Shown in pieces: positions 28,706-40,200 of a stretch of DNA of 64,000 nt; the first letter of the stretch is position 1, and every line of letters begins with the position of its first letter. The DNA is from Prorocentrum cordatum. Lineage: Eukaryota > Sar > Dinophyceae > Prorocentrales > Prorocentraceae. The DNA is taken from assembly GCA_963575745.1 (NCBI GenBank), contig CAUYUJ010000669.1, forward strand, positions 1,411,501 to 1,475,500, written 5' to 3'. A model generated the notes under the pieces. That model ran no database searches and was not told where the DNA came from. It was given only the letters and a program-made list of their open reading frames with translations. The translations under genes and the position numbers were made by a program.

Positions 28706-29030
28706 ATGCTTATCCAGGGTCGATGGCAGTTTTATCCGCTGGAGGCCAGGATATCCGGGTTGCGCCTTACGACGAGGCATGGCCAGCTCGAGGAAATTAT
28801 CGAGGGTGCCGGCTGCGCATCACCGGCCGCTCCCTGGGAGTTTGCCGAAGTGGTGCGCAGCATCGAAAGTCATGTCGCGGCGCGTATGCCAGCTATCGAA
28901 GACGCCTACGGCGAATCACCGCCGCCCCCTGCCTTTTTGGAAGCGCCTATGTGGCCGAACGTTGAGGCCAGACCTGCCAAGCCATCAGACCATGTGATCC
29001 CCGAATCGGTTTGGAAAGCCTTCGGGGAAC
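28706..29030 (+). CDS. possible short coding fragment
   Basis: The frame starting at the ATG at 28706 gives about 105 residues of balanced composition (GRWQFYPLEARISGL, PWEFAEVVRSIESHVAARMP) before running into the GGCC/CTTGG repeats and losing protein character. No family recognised. It may be an exon or a gene fragment truncated by the repeat block. Confidence is low because codon usage alone cannot separate it from chance in GC-rich DNA. Confidence 0.25.
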
Positions 29031-29860
29031 ACGTGGGCATCTTGAAGGTCATCTTGGCCGTCTTGGAGGCCTCTTGGGCGATCTTTCGGCGATTTTTGGG
29101 GGCTCTTGGGCCGTCTCGGGCCGTCGGAAGGCCGAAAAGAAGGAAATGTCAAAATCCGTCAAAAACCTGAGGAACATCCATGTTTTTGGCCTCTTCTGGC
29201 CTTCCTGGAGGCCCTCTTGGGGGCCTCTTGGGCCGTCTTGGGCCAGCTTCGAGCCAACTTCGGCCATCTTGGTGGGTTACTGGCACGTCTGACGCCGTCG
29301 GGAGCCGTCTTGTGGGCCTCATTGGGCCCACGGGGGACCATCTTGGGGCGCTTCGGGGCCGTCTTGGAGGCCATCTTGGACGTCTTGGAGGCCATCTTGG
29401 GCGTGTTGGAGGCCTCTTGGGCCGTCTTGAGGCCCTCTTGGGGCCTTCTTGGGGGCCTCTTGGGCCGTCATGGGGCCATCTTGGAGGCCTCTTGGGTGCT
29501 GTTGGGGCGATGTTGGGGACCTCTTGGGCCGTCTTGGGCCGTCGGAGAGCTGAAAAGAAGAACATGCCAAAATCCTTGAAAAACCTAAGGAAAATCAATG
29601 ATTTTAACCTATTCGGGCCTTCCTGGAGGGCGTCTTGGAGGGCTCTTGGGCCGTCTTGGAGGCCTTTTGCGGGCCTTTTGGGCCGTCTTAGACCATCTTG
29701 AGGCCATCTTGGGCCGTCTTGGGTGCATCTTGGAGCCATCTTACCCGTCTTGGAGGCCATCTTGGCCGTCTTGGAAGCATCTTGGAGGCCATCTTGGGCC
29801 ATCTTGGCCGTCTTGGAGGCCATCTTGGGCCAAGTTGGGGCAACAAAGGCATTGACAGAT
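29030..29860. repeat. GGCC/CTTGG higher-order repeat, block 1
   Basis: Dense variants of CTTGGGGGCCTCTTGGGCCG (about 10-13 bp sub-units) are interrupted at 29125-29200 and 29552-29620 by an AT-richer spacer. The spacer contains GCCGAAAAGAAG, then CAAAATCC and AAAAACCTGAGGAACATC or a close variant, which gives a roughly 425-bp higher-order unit. Repetitive Gly/Leu/Trp/Ser and Arg/Pro/Lys frames on the two strands are translations of the repeat. Confidence 0.9.
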
Positions 29861-30054
29861 GGATTTTCGGAAACTTGCGGGTGGCCGGCGGGACGGGCCG
29901 AAGCCCACTGGGGAGTTCTTTTAGAAAAAGAACCAAAACCAAAACCTGAAACATCCAGCACGCCGTGCACCCCTGTGGCAAGACCACAGGGGGCGGCGGA
30001 TCAAATGGCCGTCGGCCCATCCCGCCACCGTGCTTGGGTTTTGGGTCGGAGTCC

Positions 30055-30720
30055 TCATGGACGCTTCTTGGGGTCTCTCGAGAGCGCTCTCGGGGGCCTC
30101 TGCCTGAGTGGAGCTTGGGGGCCTCCTGGGAGCTTCTTGGGAGCCTCTTGGGGCCCTCTTGGGGCCTCCTGGGGCTCTCTTGGAGCCTCTTGGGGGCCTC
30201 CTGGGGGCCTCTTAGAGCCTCATGGGGGCCTCCTGGGGGCCTCTTAGAGCCTCATGGGGGCCTCTTGGGACCGAAAGCTCGAAATGTTCATTCGGGTTCC
30301 CCTTCTGGGCGCCCTCTTGGGGCCGTCCTGGGGCCCCTCTTGGGCCGTTCCAGGGGCCTCTTGGGACGTCTTGGGGCCCTCTTGCGCTGTCTTGGAGCCT
30401 TCTTGGGAGCTTGTTGGGCCGTCCTGGGGTGATCTTGGGGGCCTCTTGGGCCGTCTTGGAGTGTCAGTAAGCCGAAATAGCCAAACGCGGAAATTCTTCA
30501 AAAACCATCGACTAATCAATGATTTGTGTCTCTTGGAGCTCTCTTGGGGGTGCTCTTGGAGGCCTCTTTGGCCGTCTTGGAGGCGTTTTGGGCCGTTTGG
30601 CGGCAATCTTGGGCGTCTTGGAGCCGTCTGGAGGCTCTTTTGAACTGCTTGTTGGGACTCTCTTGGACCGGCTTGGGGCGCTCTTGGGTCGTCCCCGGGC
30701 TGTTCCAGACCTTGAAGGAG
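30055..30720. repeat. GGCC/CTTGG higher-order repeat, block 2
   Basis: The same sub-repeat, with the AT-richer spacer at 30470-30530 (GCCGAAATAG and AAAAACCATCGACTAATC). A short unassigned stretch (29860-30055) precedes it, and a G-run at 30720-30730 follows. Confidence 0.88.
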
Positions 30721-31004
30721 GGGGGGGGGGCCGGCGGCAGACCCTCGGAGGGACTTTCAGGGAGGTTTTTGACCAGGCATTGGCGAATGGGACTAAAGAC
30801 TGTGCCAAACACTCTGTCAGAGAGGTCTCGCACGGCTCAACCCGCAGGGCGGGAGCGGCCAGATCTTAAGGGCTTCGCCCTCTGCCGCCGGCCCCCCTAT
30901 TACTAGTGCGTGCGGCTGCGTGGATAGCGCCGTGGGAGCTTCTCGTGGCAGGCTTCTCGGCAGCGTCTGCGGATCATTGTTGGCGCTTCGTTAAAGCCGT
31001 TTTG

Positions 31005-31560
31005 GAGTCTCTTGGATCATATTTTGGGTATTTTGGGGGTCTCCTTGGGACCTCTTGGGAGCCTCTTGGGGCCTCCTGGCGCCCTCTCGGGGCGAAAAAG
31101 CGAGTTTTCGGTTTGTGGACTTCTCTCTTGGGAACGTCTTTGGGCCCTTTTGGGTCGTCTGGGGCGCCTCTCAGACCGTCTTTGGGCCCTCTTCGGCCGT
31201 CTCGGGGCCGTCTTGGGGGCCTCTAGGGCCGTCATGGGGGCTTCTAGGGCCGTCTTGGGGTGATCTTGGTAACTTGTTGGTCCGCCTCTGAGCGTCGGAT
31301 AGCCGAAAAGGCGAAAAGGCCACATATCGTTCAAACACGTTTGGAAACTTGTTGATTTTTGTTTCGTGGGGCCCTCTTGGGAGGCTTTTTGGACGACTCT
31401 TGACCGTCTTGGGAGCATCTTGGGCCGTCTTGGGGCCATCGTGGGGCATCTTGGGGCCATCTTTGGCCGTCTTGGCTTCCTGAGGCTCTCTTCGGAGCCT
31501 CTTCGGGCAATCTTGGAGGCCTCTCGGGCTGTTCTGGTCGCGCGGTGGCGTCACCATGAG
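31005..31560. repeat. GGCC/CTTGG higher-order repeat, block 3
   Basis: Same family, spacer at 31300-31365 (GCCGAAAAGGCGAAAAGGCC). The following 700 bases (31560-32250) contain no recognised feature. Confidence 0.88.
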
Positions 31561-32254
31561 AACCTTGGGGTGGCCCAGAGCAACCAGGATTTGAGGTTCA
31601 CCCCCCACCCGTTGGCTGTTTGGTGGCGCGGCGGGGCCCCCTAGCAGACAATAAACAAGAGGCAGGAAACAGGACTGGAGAGACATAAGGCCAAACAACA
31701 AATGACAACACATAACACATGGCAGCAGACCGCACACATCTTCGCAGCCTTGCGCTCCCAGAGGGGGCCGGCGGTTTTTCAGGCCGCGTCATGGTCGCAA
31801 AGAGAAAACGATTTCGAGTACAGCTGCAGCAATTCAGGCCGTAACTGACATCTCGCGAAATATTGCCGATCTTGTAATCGGAATCAGGGAAAGGATGGCC
31901 AGACCAAACACGAATGGGCCCAGTTTCGCAAGGGCCTGCCGAGCAGCCCCTACGTGGAGAACATCAGCATGGAGAGGAGGACGAATACCCAACATAAAAA
32001 CCATACCACTAAGTGGCACACGCGCGACTCGTACTTCGTCGACGATGCTCACAATCCGCCGTGGTGCCCCACTAGGGCTCCCGCTCAGCCGCCGCAGACC
32101 GACCAGCGCCTAGTATCGAACGGACCAGTTCAACCCGAACCACACCGAGTGGAAAGAACACGACGCCAATTTTGGCGGGTGGTCGGCTGCATATCGGATT
32201 GGATAAGCGCTAATGGCCTCTTGCCCATCCCGCCACCGTGCCTTGGTTGTTGGT

Positions 32255-32625
32255 CTGAACCTCTTAGATGGTCGTTGGAGTCTCGGGGCTCTCGCTCCAG
32301 GAGGCAGTTTGGGGCCTCTGGGGGGCTGTTTGGGGTCTCTTTTGGGCCTCTGGGGAGCCTCTTGCCCAGTGGGGGCCTCTTGAGGCCTCTTCGGGCTTCT
32401 CGGGGACCTCTTGGGGCCTCCTGGGCGCCTCGTGGGGCGCAAGGCTCGGAATTTCGGTTCGCGTTCCCCCGATTGGGCCTCTCTTGGAGCCATCTTGGGA
32501 CCCTTATGGGCCGTCTTGGGCGCCTCTTGAGCCGTCTTGGGGCCCTCCTGGGCCGTCTTGGGACCATCCTTGGGGCCTCTAGGGCCGTCTTGCGGCGGTC
32601 TTGGGGCCGGAGCGTCGGACCCTAG
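32255..32625. repeat. GGCC/CTTGG higher-order repeat, block 4
   Basis: Same sub-repeat without a clear copy of the AT-richer spacer; it ends shortly before the 102-bp minisatellite. Confidence 0.85.
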
Positions 32626-32765
32626 AACAGTTGAGAACCCCCAAAACATTGAATTACCTTGTGACGTACCCAACCCATTTGTATCATGGGAAACGAAGAG
32701 TTGGCCGAAACTTGCACGGACAATCAAATTGCAGGATCCGTTGTTTGATATGTAAGCTACTTGGG

Positions 32766-33625
32766 ACAAGCTCAGCAGCCCTCGAAAGTGGCGACAGTTT
32801 CACAGATCGCAGCCCCCAGCAGCCCTCGAAACGCAGCGACGAGCGAGGTAAGAAAGTGGCGACAGTTTCACAGATCGCAGCCCCCCAGGGATGGCGAGGT
32901 CCCATTTGAATCCGCCGTGGGTACCCACTGTGCTGGGCCCCCCAGCAGGCCTCGAAAGTGGCGACAGTTTCACAGATCGCAGCCCCCCAGGGATGGCGAG
33001 GTCCCATTTGAATCCGCCGCGGGTGCACACTGTGCTGGGCCCCCCAGCAGGCCTCGAAAGTGGCGACAGTTTCACAGATCGCAGCCCCCCAGGGATGGCG
33101 AGGTCCCATTTGAATCCGCCGCGGGTGCACACTGTGCTGGGCCCCCCAGCAGGCCTCGAAAGTGGCGACAGTTTCACAGATCGCAGCCCCCCAGGGATGG
33201 CGAGGTCCCATTTGAATCCGCCGCGGGTGCACACTGTGCTGGGCCCCCCAGCAGGCCTCGAAAGTGGCGACAGTTTCACAGATCGCAGCCCCCCAGGGAT
33301 GGCGAGGTCCCATTTGAATCCGCCGCGTGGCACACTGTGCTGGGCCCCCCAGCAGGCCTCGAAAGTGGCGACAGTTTCACAGATCGCAGCCCCCCAGGGA
33401 TGGCGAGGTCCCATTTGAATCCGCCGCGGGTGCACACTGTGCTGGGCCCCCCAGCAGGCCTCGAAAGTGGCGACAGTTTCACAGATCGCAGCCCCCCAGG
33501 GATGGCGAGGTCCATTTGAATCCGCCGCGGGTGCACACTGTGCTGGGCCCCCCAGCAGGCCTCGAAAGTGGCGACAGTTTCACAGATCGCAGCCCCCCAG
33601 CTGGCACGCAGCGACGAGCGAGGCA
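32766..33625. repeat. 102-bp minisatellite array
   Basis: Units containing CTCGAAAGTGGCGACAGTTT, CACAGATCGCAGCCCCCCAG, GGATGGCGAGGTCC and CACTGTGCTGGGCC begin at 32948, 33050, 33152, 33254, 33355, 33457 and 33558. Spacing is 102 bp, or 101 where a base is lost. Partial units lie at the left edge. CGCAGCGACGAGCGAGG flanks both ends (about 32832 and 33608). Because 102 is a multiple of three, several frames on both strands stay open. I regard these as incidental. Confidence 0.97.
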
Positions 33626-33734
33626 AAAGGCAAGGGGGAAGAGAGGGACGGGAGGGGGTGGGAAGGAGACGCGCGAGCAGTGCTCTATTCAAAACGAGAA
33701 CCCAACGCAGGAGGGTTGGGAAAAACCTTAGGAA

Positions 33735-33930
33735 CATGCATGATTTTGACCTTTCGGGGCCCTCTTGGGAAGGCTCTCCGGTCTCTCTTGAGGTCGAAGG
33801 CTTTTTGGGCCGTCGTGGGGCCATCTTGGGCGTCTTGGATTGGTCATTTGGCGACTCGGGGCCCTCTTGGGCTGTCTTGGGGGCCTCTCGGGGCCCTCTT
33901 GGTCCGTCTGGAGGCCCTCAGAGGCCCGAA
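33735..33930. repeat. GGCC/CTTGG higher-order repeat, block 5
   Basis: Same family. The AT-richer spacer (AAAAACCTTAGGAACATGC, about 33720-33740) precedes the GGCC/CTTGG sub-repeats. The stretch from 33930 to 34680 holds nothing recognisable. Confidence 0.85.
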
Positions 33931-34784
33931 AAAGTCACGCGGGGATCTGCCGGGAACCCCAGCGGGCACGCCCGAAGCCCAAGAAGGTTTGGCAATTTGG
34001 GGGTCCAGGCTCGTGAGGATTAAATGAAGGATTGGGGACTGAGGCTTAAGGGATCAGGTAAAGGACCTAAGGACACGCCCACTCCATGCCCAGCGGAGAT
34101 TGAAATTACGAGTTCCGTCCACTTGTTGTGTACATTCGCTCAGAGTCTAATTGTGGCAATCATATACAAACGAGGATTAACCACCACGACCAGTTGGAGG
34201 AGCGGACCATCGCGGCAAACATGTAGTTTAAGATCGTTGCACAGAGACAGTTGTCCGACACATGTCTTGAACATTTCGGCCCGTACTTCTTATTGTATGT
34301 TGCTTGGCATGGTCTGGCAAACTGATTTCTGCTAGGCGTGTCGCTACGGCCATGGCGGCGAGTTTTGCAGAAAAAGCAGGGTAGCAGGCAAAGGGTACGC
34401 GGGACAGGTCTCACCGTAAAGCGAGAGGGCCGTTCTCGCGCGGGGGGGGGCGTCTCTTTCCGCAAGCGAGTGCCATCGTGATCTCCCATGCTCATCTTTA
34501 ATGCCGTCGCTGCTTCAGTTCAAGTGCTGCGCAAGTAATGCAGACTTTAAGGCGCACCGCGGCGGCGTCTAAGTTGAATCCCAATCATTCTATCGCAACG
34601 ACGCAATGATTGCATTGCTGTCATCCTTGGTTATGCACCTTCGTCGTCTCAGCTAGTACAGGGACCATCGGAATTTCAGGTAACTGTCAAAACTAAGGGA
34701 GAGGACGGGGACGAGGGGGAGCAGGGGGAGTTTGGGAAGACAACGGCAACGACAAAGACGACACAGACGGGGAAGCAGAGTCTG

Positions 34785-35789
34785 ATGTTGATGATGATGA
34801 TGTTGATGATGATGATGATGATGATGATGACGACGACGATGATGATGACGCTGATGATGGCCACGACGACGACGATGACGATGACGATGACGACCACGAC
34901 AATGACGAGGATGCTGATGATGATTGTGGTGGAGGTGGGGATGGTGATACTGAGCTTGATGATGAGGATGATCAGGATGATCAGGATGATGATGATGCTG
35001 ATGATGATGATAATGCTGATGATGAGGATGAGGATGAGGATGAGGAGGACAAGGATGAGGATGAGGATGCGTATGGCGATGATGATGGTGATGATGATGG
35101 TGGTGCTGATAATGTTAATAATACTTATGGTGATGGTGATGGTGACGATGATGTTGAGGAAGGTGAACATGATGATGATGCTTGTACTGATACTGCTGCT
35201 GATGTTAATGATGATGATGATGCTGATGACGATGATGATGCTGATGATGACGAAGCTGTTGCTGCTGTCGCTGCTTCTGACGACGACGATGATGAGGATG
35301 CGGATGGGGATGATGATGATGATGCTGATGATGATGATGATGCTGATGATGATGATGACGGTCACGGTGATGATGATGATGCTGCTGTTGATGCCGGTGA
35401 TGATGATGCTAATGAAGATGATGATGATGCTGATGATGATGATGATGATGATGACGATGATGATGATGATGATGATGATGCTGATGATGATGATGTTGAT
35501 GATGTTGATGACGATACTGATGATGATGATGTTGGTGATGGTGGTGATGCTGATGATGAGGATGAGGATGAGGATGAGGATGATGAGGATGATGAGGATG
35601 ATGATGCTGATTCGGATGATGATGCTGTTGATGATGATGACGATGATGACGATGATGGTGATGGCGATGGCGATGACGTTGCTGACGATGGTGGTGGTGT
35701 TGTGGTGGTGCTGCTGAGAACGATCCTGATTATGGTGATTGTGATGGTGGTGATCATGCTAGTGGTGATATAGGTTGTGATGAGGATGG

Positions 35790-35843
<54 letters not shown>

Positions 35844-35880
35844 CGATGATGGTGATGGCGATGGCGATGACGATGACGGG
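34785..35880. repeat. (GAT)n array with variant triplets
   Basis: About 1.1 kb of GAT with scattered GAC, GCT, GGT and GAG triplets. Frames read as poly-Met, poly-Asp or poly-Ser/Ile depending on strand. The frame changes inside the array, so it is not a gene for a repeat protein. Confidence 0.97.
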
Positions 35881-35883
35881 CAA

Positions 35884-36000
35884 TGAAGATGACGGGCGAT
35901 GACGATGAGGAGGAGGAGAAGGAGGTGGAGGAGGAGAAGGGCCAGGAGGAGGAGCAGGAGGACCAGGAGGAGGAGGAGGAGGAGGAGGAGGGGAGTGAAG
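35884..36000. repeat. GGA/GAG array
   Basis: Immediately follows the GAT array and is joined to it by GATGACGATGAGGAGG; it ends in about 200 unassigned bases. Confidence 0.93.
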
Positions 36001-36224
36001 GGGAGGAGGATGCGCGGAGGATGTCATCCCTCTCTCTCCGAGCCGCCGTGCTTCCTCGGTGCCCCTCCCTTCCCCCTCCACGTGATAACGCCCAGAGGAC
36101 GCCCGCAGGGTCTACTCGGCCACGCGCGGCGGGGGGCCCTCGACCTCCAAGCTGCAGCAGTTCGTGCACAGCCTGCAGGACGCACCGCTGCCGCCTCTCG
36201 AAGAGCATGAAACGTCACAACCAT

Positions 36225-36425
36225 GAACTCCTCTTCCTCCTCTTAGCTCCTGCCTCATCCTCCTCTCTTCTGCTCTCTTGTCCTCTCTCTTAATCCTCGC
36301 TTCCTCCCTCCGCCTCTCTCCTCCTCTTCACTATCCTCTCCTCATCTTCACTAATCTGCTCCATCGCTTCTATCTCTCCTCCTCCTCCTCCTCCTCCTCC
36401 TCCTCCTCCTCCTCCTCCTCGGCAA
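36225..36425. repeat. pyrimidine-rich stretch with (CTC)n
   Basis: CTCTTCCTCC-type sequence ends in a pure CTC run at 36375-36420, the complement of the GGA array 400 bp upstream. The two could pair as a loose inverted repeat. Confidence 0.9.
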
Positions 36426-36544
36426 GAACAAAGCGACAAAGACAAACATCACTTGAAGGAAGTCTGAGCGACCTTCGACAGTTTATGTGCTGCGCAGTTT
36501 GTCATTATTGAATCGCTTCGCTCATTCCGCCGGCCCGTATCGTG

Positions 36545-36915
36545 CCATCGCGGGGTCTTGGGGGGTTTTGGGGGCCTTTGGAAGCTTCGTGGGAGCTTCT
36601 TGGGAACTTTGGGAGGCCTCGTGGATGGCTCTGGGTGGGCCCTCTTGGTGGTCTTTTGGGGGGGTCTGCCTGGCCTCTTGGGGGCCTCCTGGGAGCTTCC
36701 TGGGGGTCTCTTGGGGGCCTCTTGGGGCTTTCTTGCGGCCTGTTGGGGGCCTCTTGGGGCTCTCTTGGGGGCTTCGTGGGGCTACTTGGGGGCTTGTAGG
36801 GGCATTTCGGGGGCGTGTTTGGGCGGGAGGCTCAAAATTTCCGTTCAGGTTGCCCCTGTGGACCTCAATCATGGGGCCGTCTTGGGGCCTCTTGGACCGT
36901 CTTGAGGGTTTCTTG
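36545..36915. repeat. GGCC/CTTGG higher-order repeat, block 6 (left flank of the retrotransposon)
   Basis: Dense GGCC/CTTGG sub-repeats up to GGTTTCTTG, where the LTR begins. Removing the retrotransposon joins this block to the one starting at 53288. Confidence 0.9.
36911..36915. repeat. left target-site duplication TCTTG
   Basis: TCTTG directly precedes the 5' LTR and is repeated at 53283-53287 after the 3' LTR. Five bases is the usual copia duplication length. Confidence 0.85.
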
Positions 36916-37201
36916 ACTTTAAACGGAGAAGGTTAAAGGCGAGATATAAATCGAGCATGTACCGCTGTCGTGCCTGGCTCAAGCCGGGCCCGGCCAGATA
37001 TGTGACTGTGCCTCACTGAGGCGCACTACTTGCATCCGAGATCGGAAAACATCCTTTTCCATTGACGATGCCCATCCTACTCTTTACTCCAGATCCCATG
37101 CTTCGTCTCGCTCTCTTGCTCATGCGCTATGAGCCAAAGCCTGGGATATGGGAGCGCCTAAGGCGGACTACATACCTAAGCTTACCAGCTTGTTTTCGAC
37201 T
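36916..37201 (+). repeat. 5' LTR
   Basis: Identical to 52997-53282 except at 36968 (T here, C at 53049). It starts ACTTTAAACGG and ends TTTTCGACT, so it lacks the usual TG...CA ends. The boundaries were fixed by the LTR match, the TCTTG duplications and the primer site that starts at 37202. It contains a TATAAA at 36944-36949, a CCGGGCCCGG palindrome, and TGGCTCAAG at 36975-36983, which matches the 3' end of the dinoflagellate spliced leader. The ORF1 start codon lies inside it. Confidence 0.9.
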
Positions 37202-40200
37202 TGGTAGCGGAGCTGGCTACACTCTCGTGTGGCTGGCTCTCGCTCTGATTCCTGTAATCCACGGCACAACTTGGTGGACTACTACTACGGTGGAATACCA
37301 TGTTGCGCCGGCTCTGCGAGGAGCGGAGCCAGTCCGCGATCGAGCTAGCGGGGCAACCCGCGAACTCGAGACGCTCTCTCCTACTTCACTGCGCTACTTC
37401 ACTCCCGACTTCCACCAGATGCCAATCGGCAACTCGATCGAGAACGTGGTCACCCTGCGGGGCTACCCGCAGCGGGGCCACCTGCATCCCGTGCCGGTCA
37501 GGCGCCTCACGGCTACCACGCCAGAGCCTGACAAACCACAGCCCAAACCAATCACCGAAGCCGAAATGCACATGCATTGGATCAAGATAACTATCTTCGG
37601 CATTCTGTGGGTAATAATGGGATGTGCTGTGGGATACATGCGGCAGGGGATGGACGACACGCGTACTACTGGCCCTTCATGGGACCCTGCCGGTACTACG
37701 CCTTTTCGCGAATACGTTCGCGAAGTACATGCATGGTTAAACGTAACGAGCGGCAATATGACACCACCACAACAAGCTGCAGCACTACAACGAGGCCTTC
37801 AAGGTCTGGCTCGTCGTATCGCCATGCAGGTCCCCTCCCAGATCATCAATTATGGTGTAACTGTCAATGGACAGCCAACGGATGCAGTAACCTACATACT
37901 GTACTTACTGAGCACCAAATTTGAAAATCTGGAAGATGAGCGCCAGCTCAACTCTGGCACGGCCCTTATCGACTTCCGCGTCGAAAGGGGCGAGCGAATC
38001 GACTCAGTATTAGCTCGATTCGAGATGGCCCGTGACGAGGCTAACTCTGTTGGCTTTGTCATCCCCAACTTTCAGATCCTAACGCTGATTCTCTTCAGAG
38101 CGTTAGGCGTTGGCGCGTCACGAGCCCAACACCTGCTTGAGCCCTTCAATCATCAGATGCCCCGAACACAAGCAGACTATGACAGGCTGTTGACCAGGAT
38201 GAGGAACTACGGACATGTTGCCGAGCGCTCTCCTGGTAACATAGCGGGTATCTTCACAGGGCACCACTCACATGCAGGTGTTTACGCCACGACTGCGGGG
38301 TCACCCGCTGGTCCTGGCGAGCCAAATCCCTGGGCTGACCCAGCCGATATGCCCAACGAGGCCACTGCCCTTCTAGGGCAGACCGGCCAGGCATCGGCAG
38401 AGGCAGCTGAGGCGAACGCCTGGTCGAACTACTCGCCAGGCGCCGCCTACACTGCAAGCCCGCCCTCGGGCACAACCCTCTGGGGCCAAGCGGAGTCATC
38501 CGCTCAATGGTCTCAGCCACCCTCACCGTTTGAATCTGGCACTGACACAGATACTTCATCTGACGATGAGCACAATGGAATAGTCTCTGCTGGTAATGAC
38601 TATCCAGCGGACGACACTCACCTTTCTGAACAGCAAAGGGCGGAAGCCGCCTTTATGGCTTATCGCAAATCAAAACGCCGTTGGAGGCGCTTTATGAAGA
38701 AACCAGTCAGAAAGGTGAGACGTGCAGTACGCCGACATTTCAAACAATTTGGAAAGGGTCGTGGTAAAGGGGGTCGCAGACGCCGTATGCATGGTAGGGG
38801 TATTACTGCTTTCCTCACGTCCTTAACTGATATGGCTTTTGAAGAAGTTCTTATCGGAGGCAAAGGTCGGGGTCACAGGCGGACCTCCGGTAAGGGAAAG
38901 GGGCGGAGGGGCAACCCTAGGGACGCTTCTGGTAATACTATGAAGTGTCATACATGCGGTAGCACAGAGCATTTGCGCGATCAATGCCCGAAGGGGAAAG
39001 GAAAGGGATCCGTACACTTGGCTCAAAACTCTTTTATGGATGACATAGATTACATTGACTACGAGTTTTACGTCAATCCAGAAGCGGCTCCCGCTGCGGG
39101 CTCCTCCACGTATTACGTGATGGCCCGCTATGCTGAAGCAACTGTGGCCCTGGAAGACTACGCAGTGACCCTCTTCGACGAGTTCCACGGCTGGGACGAG
39201 GTCGATGAGATTGCGTACAATGCTTGGTTCGGTCTTCCAGCGGGGCCACCCGCCGGTGACGAGGTCTCCGAAGCCGAGACTGTCCCGGCAACAGAGGAAG
39301 AACTCACCGCCGCGCTGGCCCCACAAGTGATTGGCATGCCGTTGCTGCCAAATCCGTCGTGGGCTGGCTCGGAGATGGGAGACGCCGATGACGAAATGCG
39401 GGGCCATCCCGCGGATTCCGACTCCGAAGAATCCGAAGAAGATTATAACGACATGCTCCAGGAGCAGGTTTCAGAAGCAATCCGACTCTTGAGTGCGCCA
39501 GCACAGCAGCAGATGACGATGAACGAACTGCTGTCGCACCCAGGAGTTGCCCGTCTACGTCCATACTTGGATTCGAACATGTCAGCATCTCAGATGCTTA
39601 AAGCACTCCAAGCTCTAGCGGGGTCACCCGCCGAGGAGATGCTAGACACAACAGCGGGGCCACCCGCTTGGTCTATGGATGTATTCATGCAAGGTTGCGA
39701 TCAAATGAATATTAACGACCTCTCGATGGAGCAGTTAAATGACATCGGATACTTCAGGAGCCCGTATCAAAACGTGTTCATGGCCCAGGACAGCTCAGAG
39801 GACTCGGATGAAATGCGGTACGCCAAGAGGGACAGGCGACCGTCGCCTCCCCGAGACTCCGAGCAGGACGATCAAAGGCCAGTGACACATGGTAGTGCGT
39901 CGGCGGGGCCAGCCCGCGGAAGGAGCCGCTCTGCTCCTAGACGCCCTACGCACGACGAATCGGGCTACCCATATAGCACTGAGCACTCCGTTGGAGTATC
40001 TGCTCAGCAGGTGCCGGATTGGTACATTAAATGGTACCCCGGCTACTCTATGGAGACTCTTCGGCATTGGTATTCTAAGGAATACTGCACCAAAAGGGAC
40101 GAGACTGGCGCAATAATCCGTACCAAGGGCGGCAAAACCAAGACGCCAGAGGCCTGGGACAAAAGGGCGAAGAAGCAGGAGATCATCACTGACCGCAAAA

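Noticed and set aside
29149-32769. Arg/Pro/Lys-rich and Gly/Leu/Trp-rich proteins across 29-33 kb
   Set aside because: Translations of GGCC/CTTGG sub-repeats with no conserved length or motif.
32684-33824. Overlapping 130-250-residue frames repeating WGAAICETVATFEACWGAQH and similar
   Set aside because: Direct consequence of the 102-bp (3 x 34) minisatellite. The same unit is open in several frames on both strands.
34676-36081. Poly-Met/Asp and poly-Ile/Ser frames across the GAT array
   Set aside because: Frames exist on both strands and change within the array; no domain outside the repeat.
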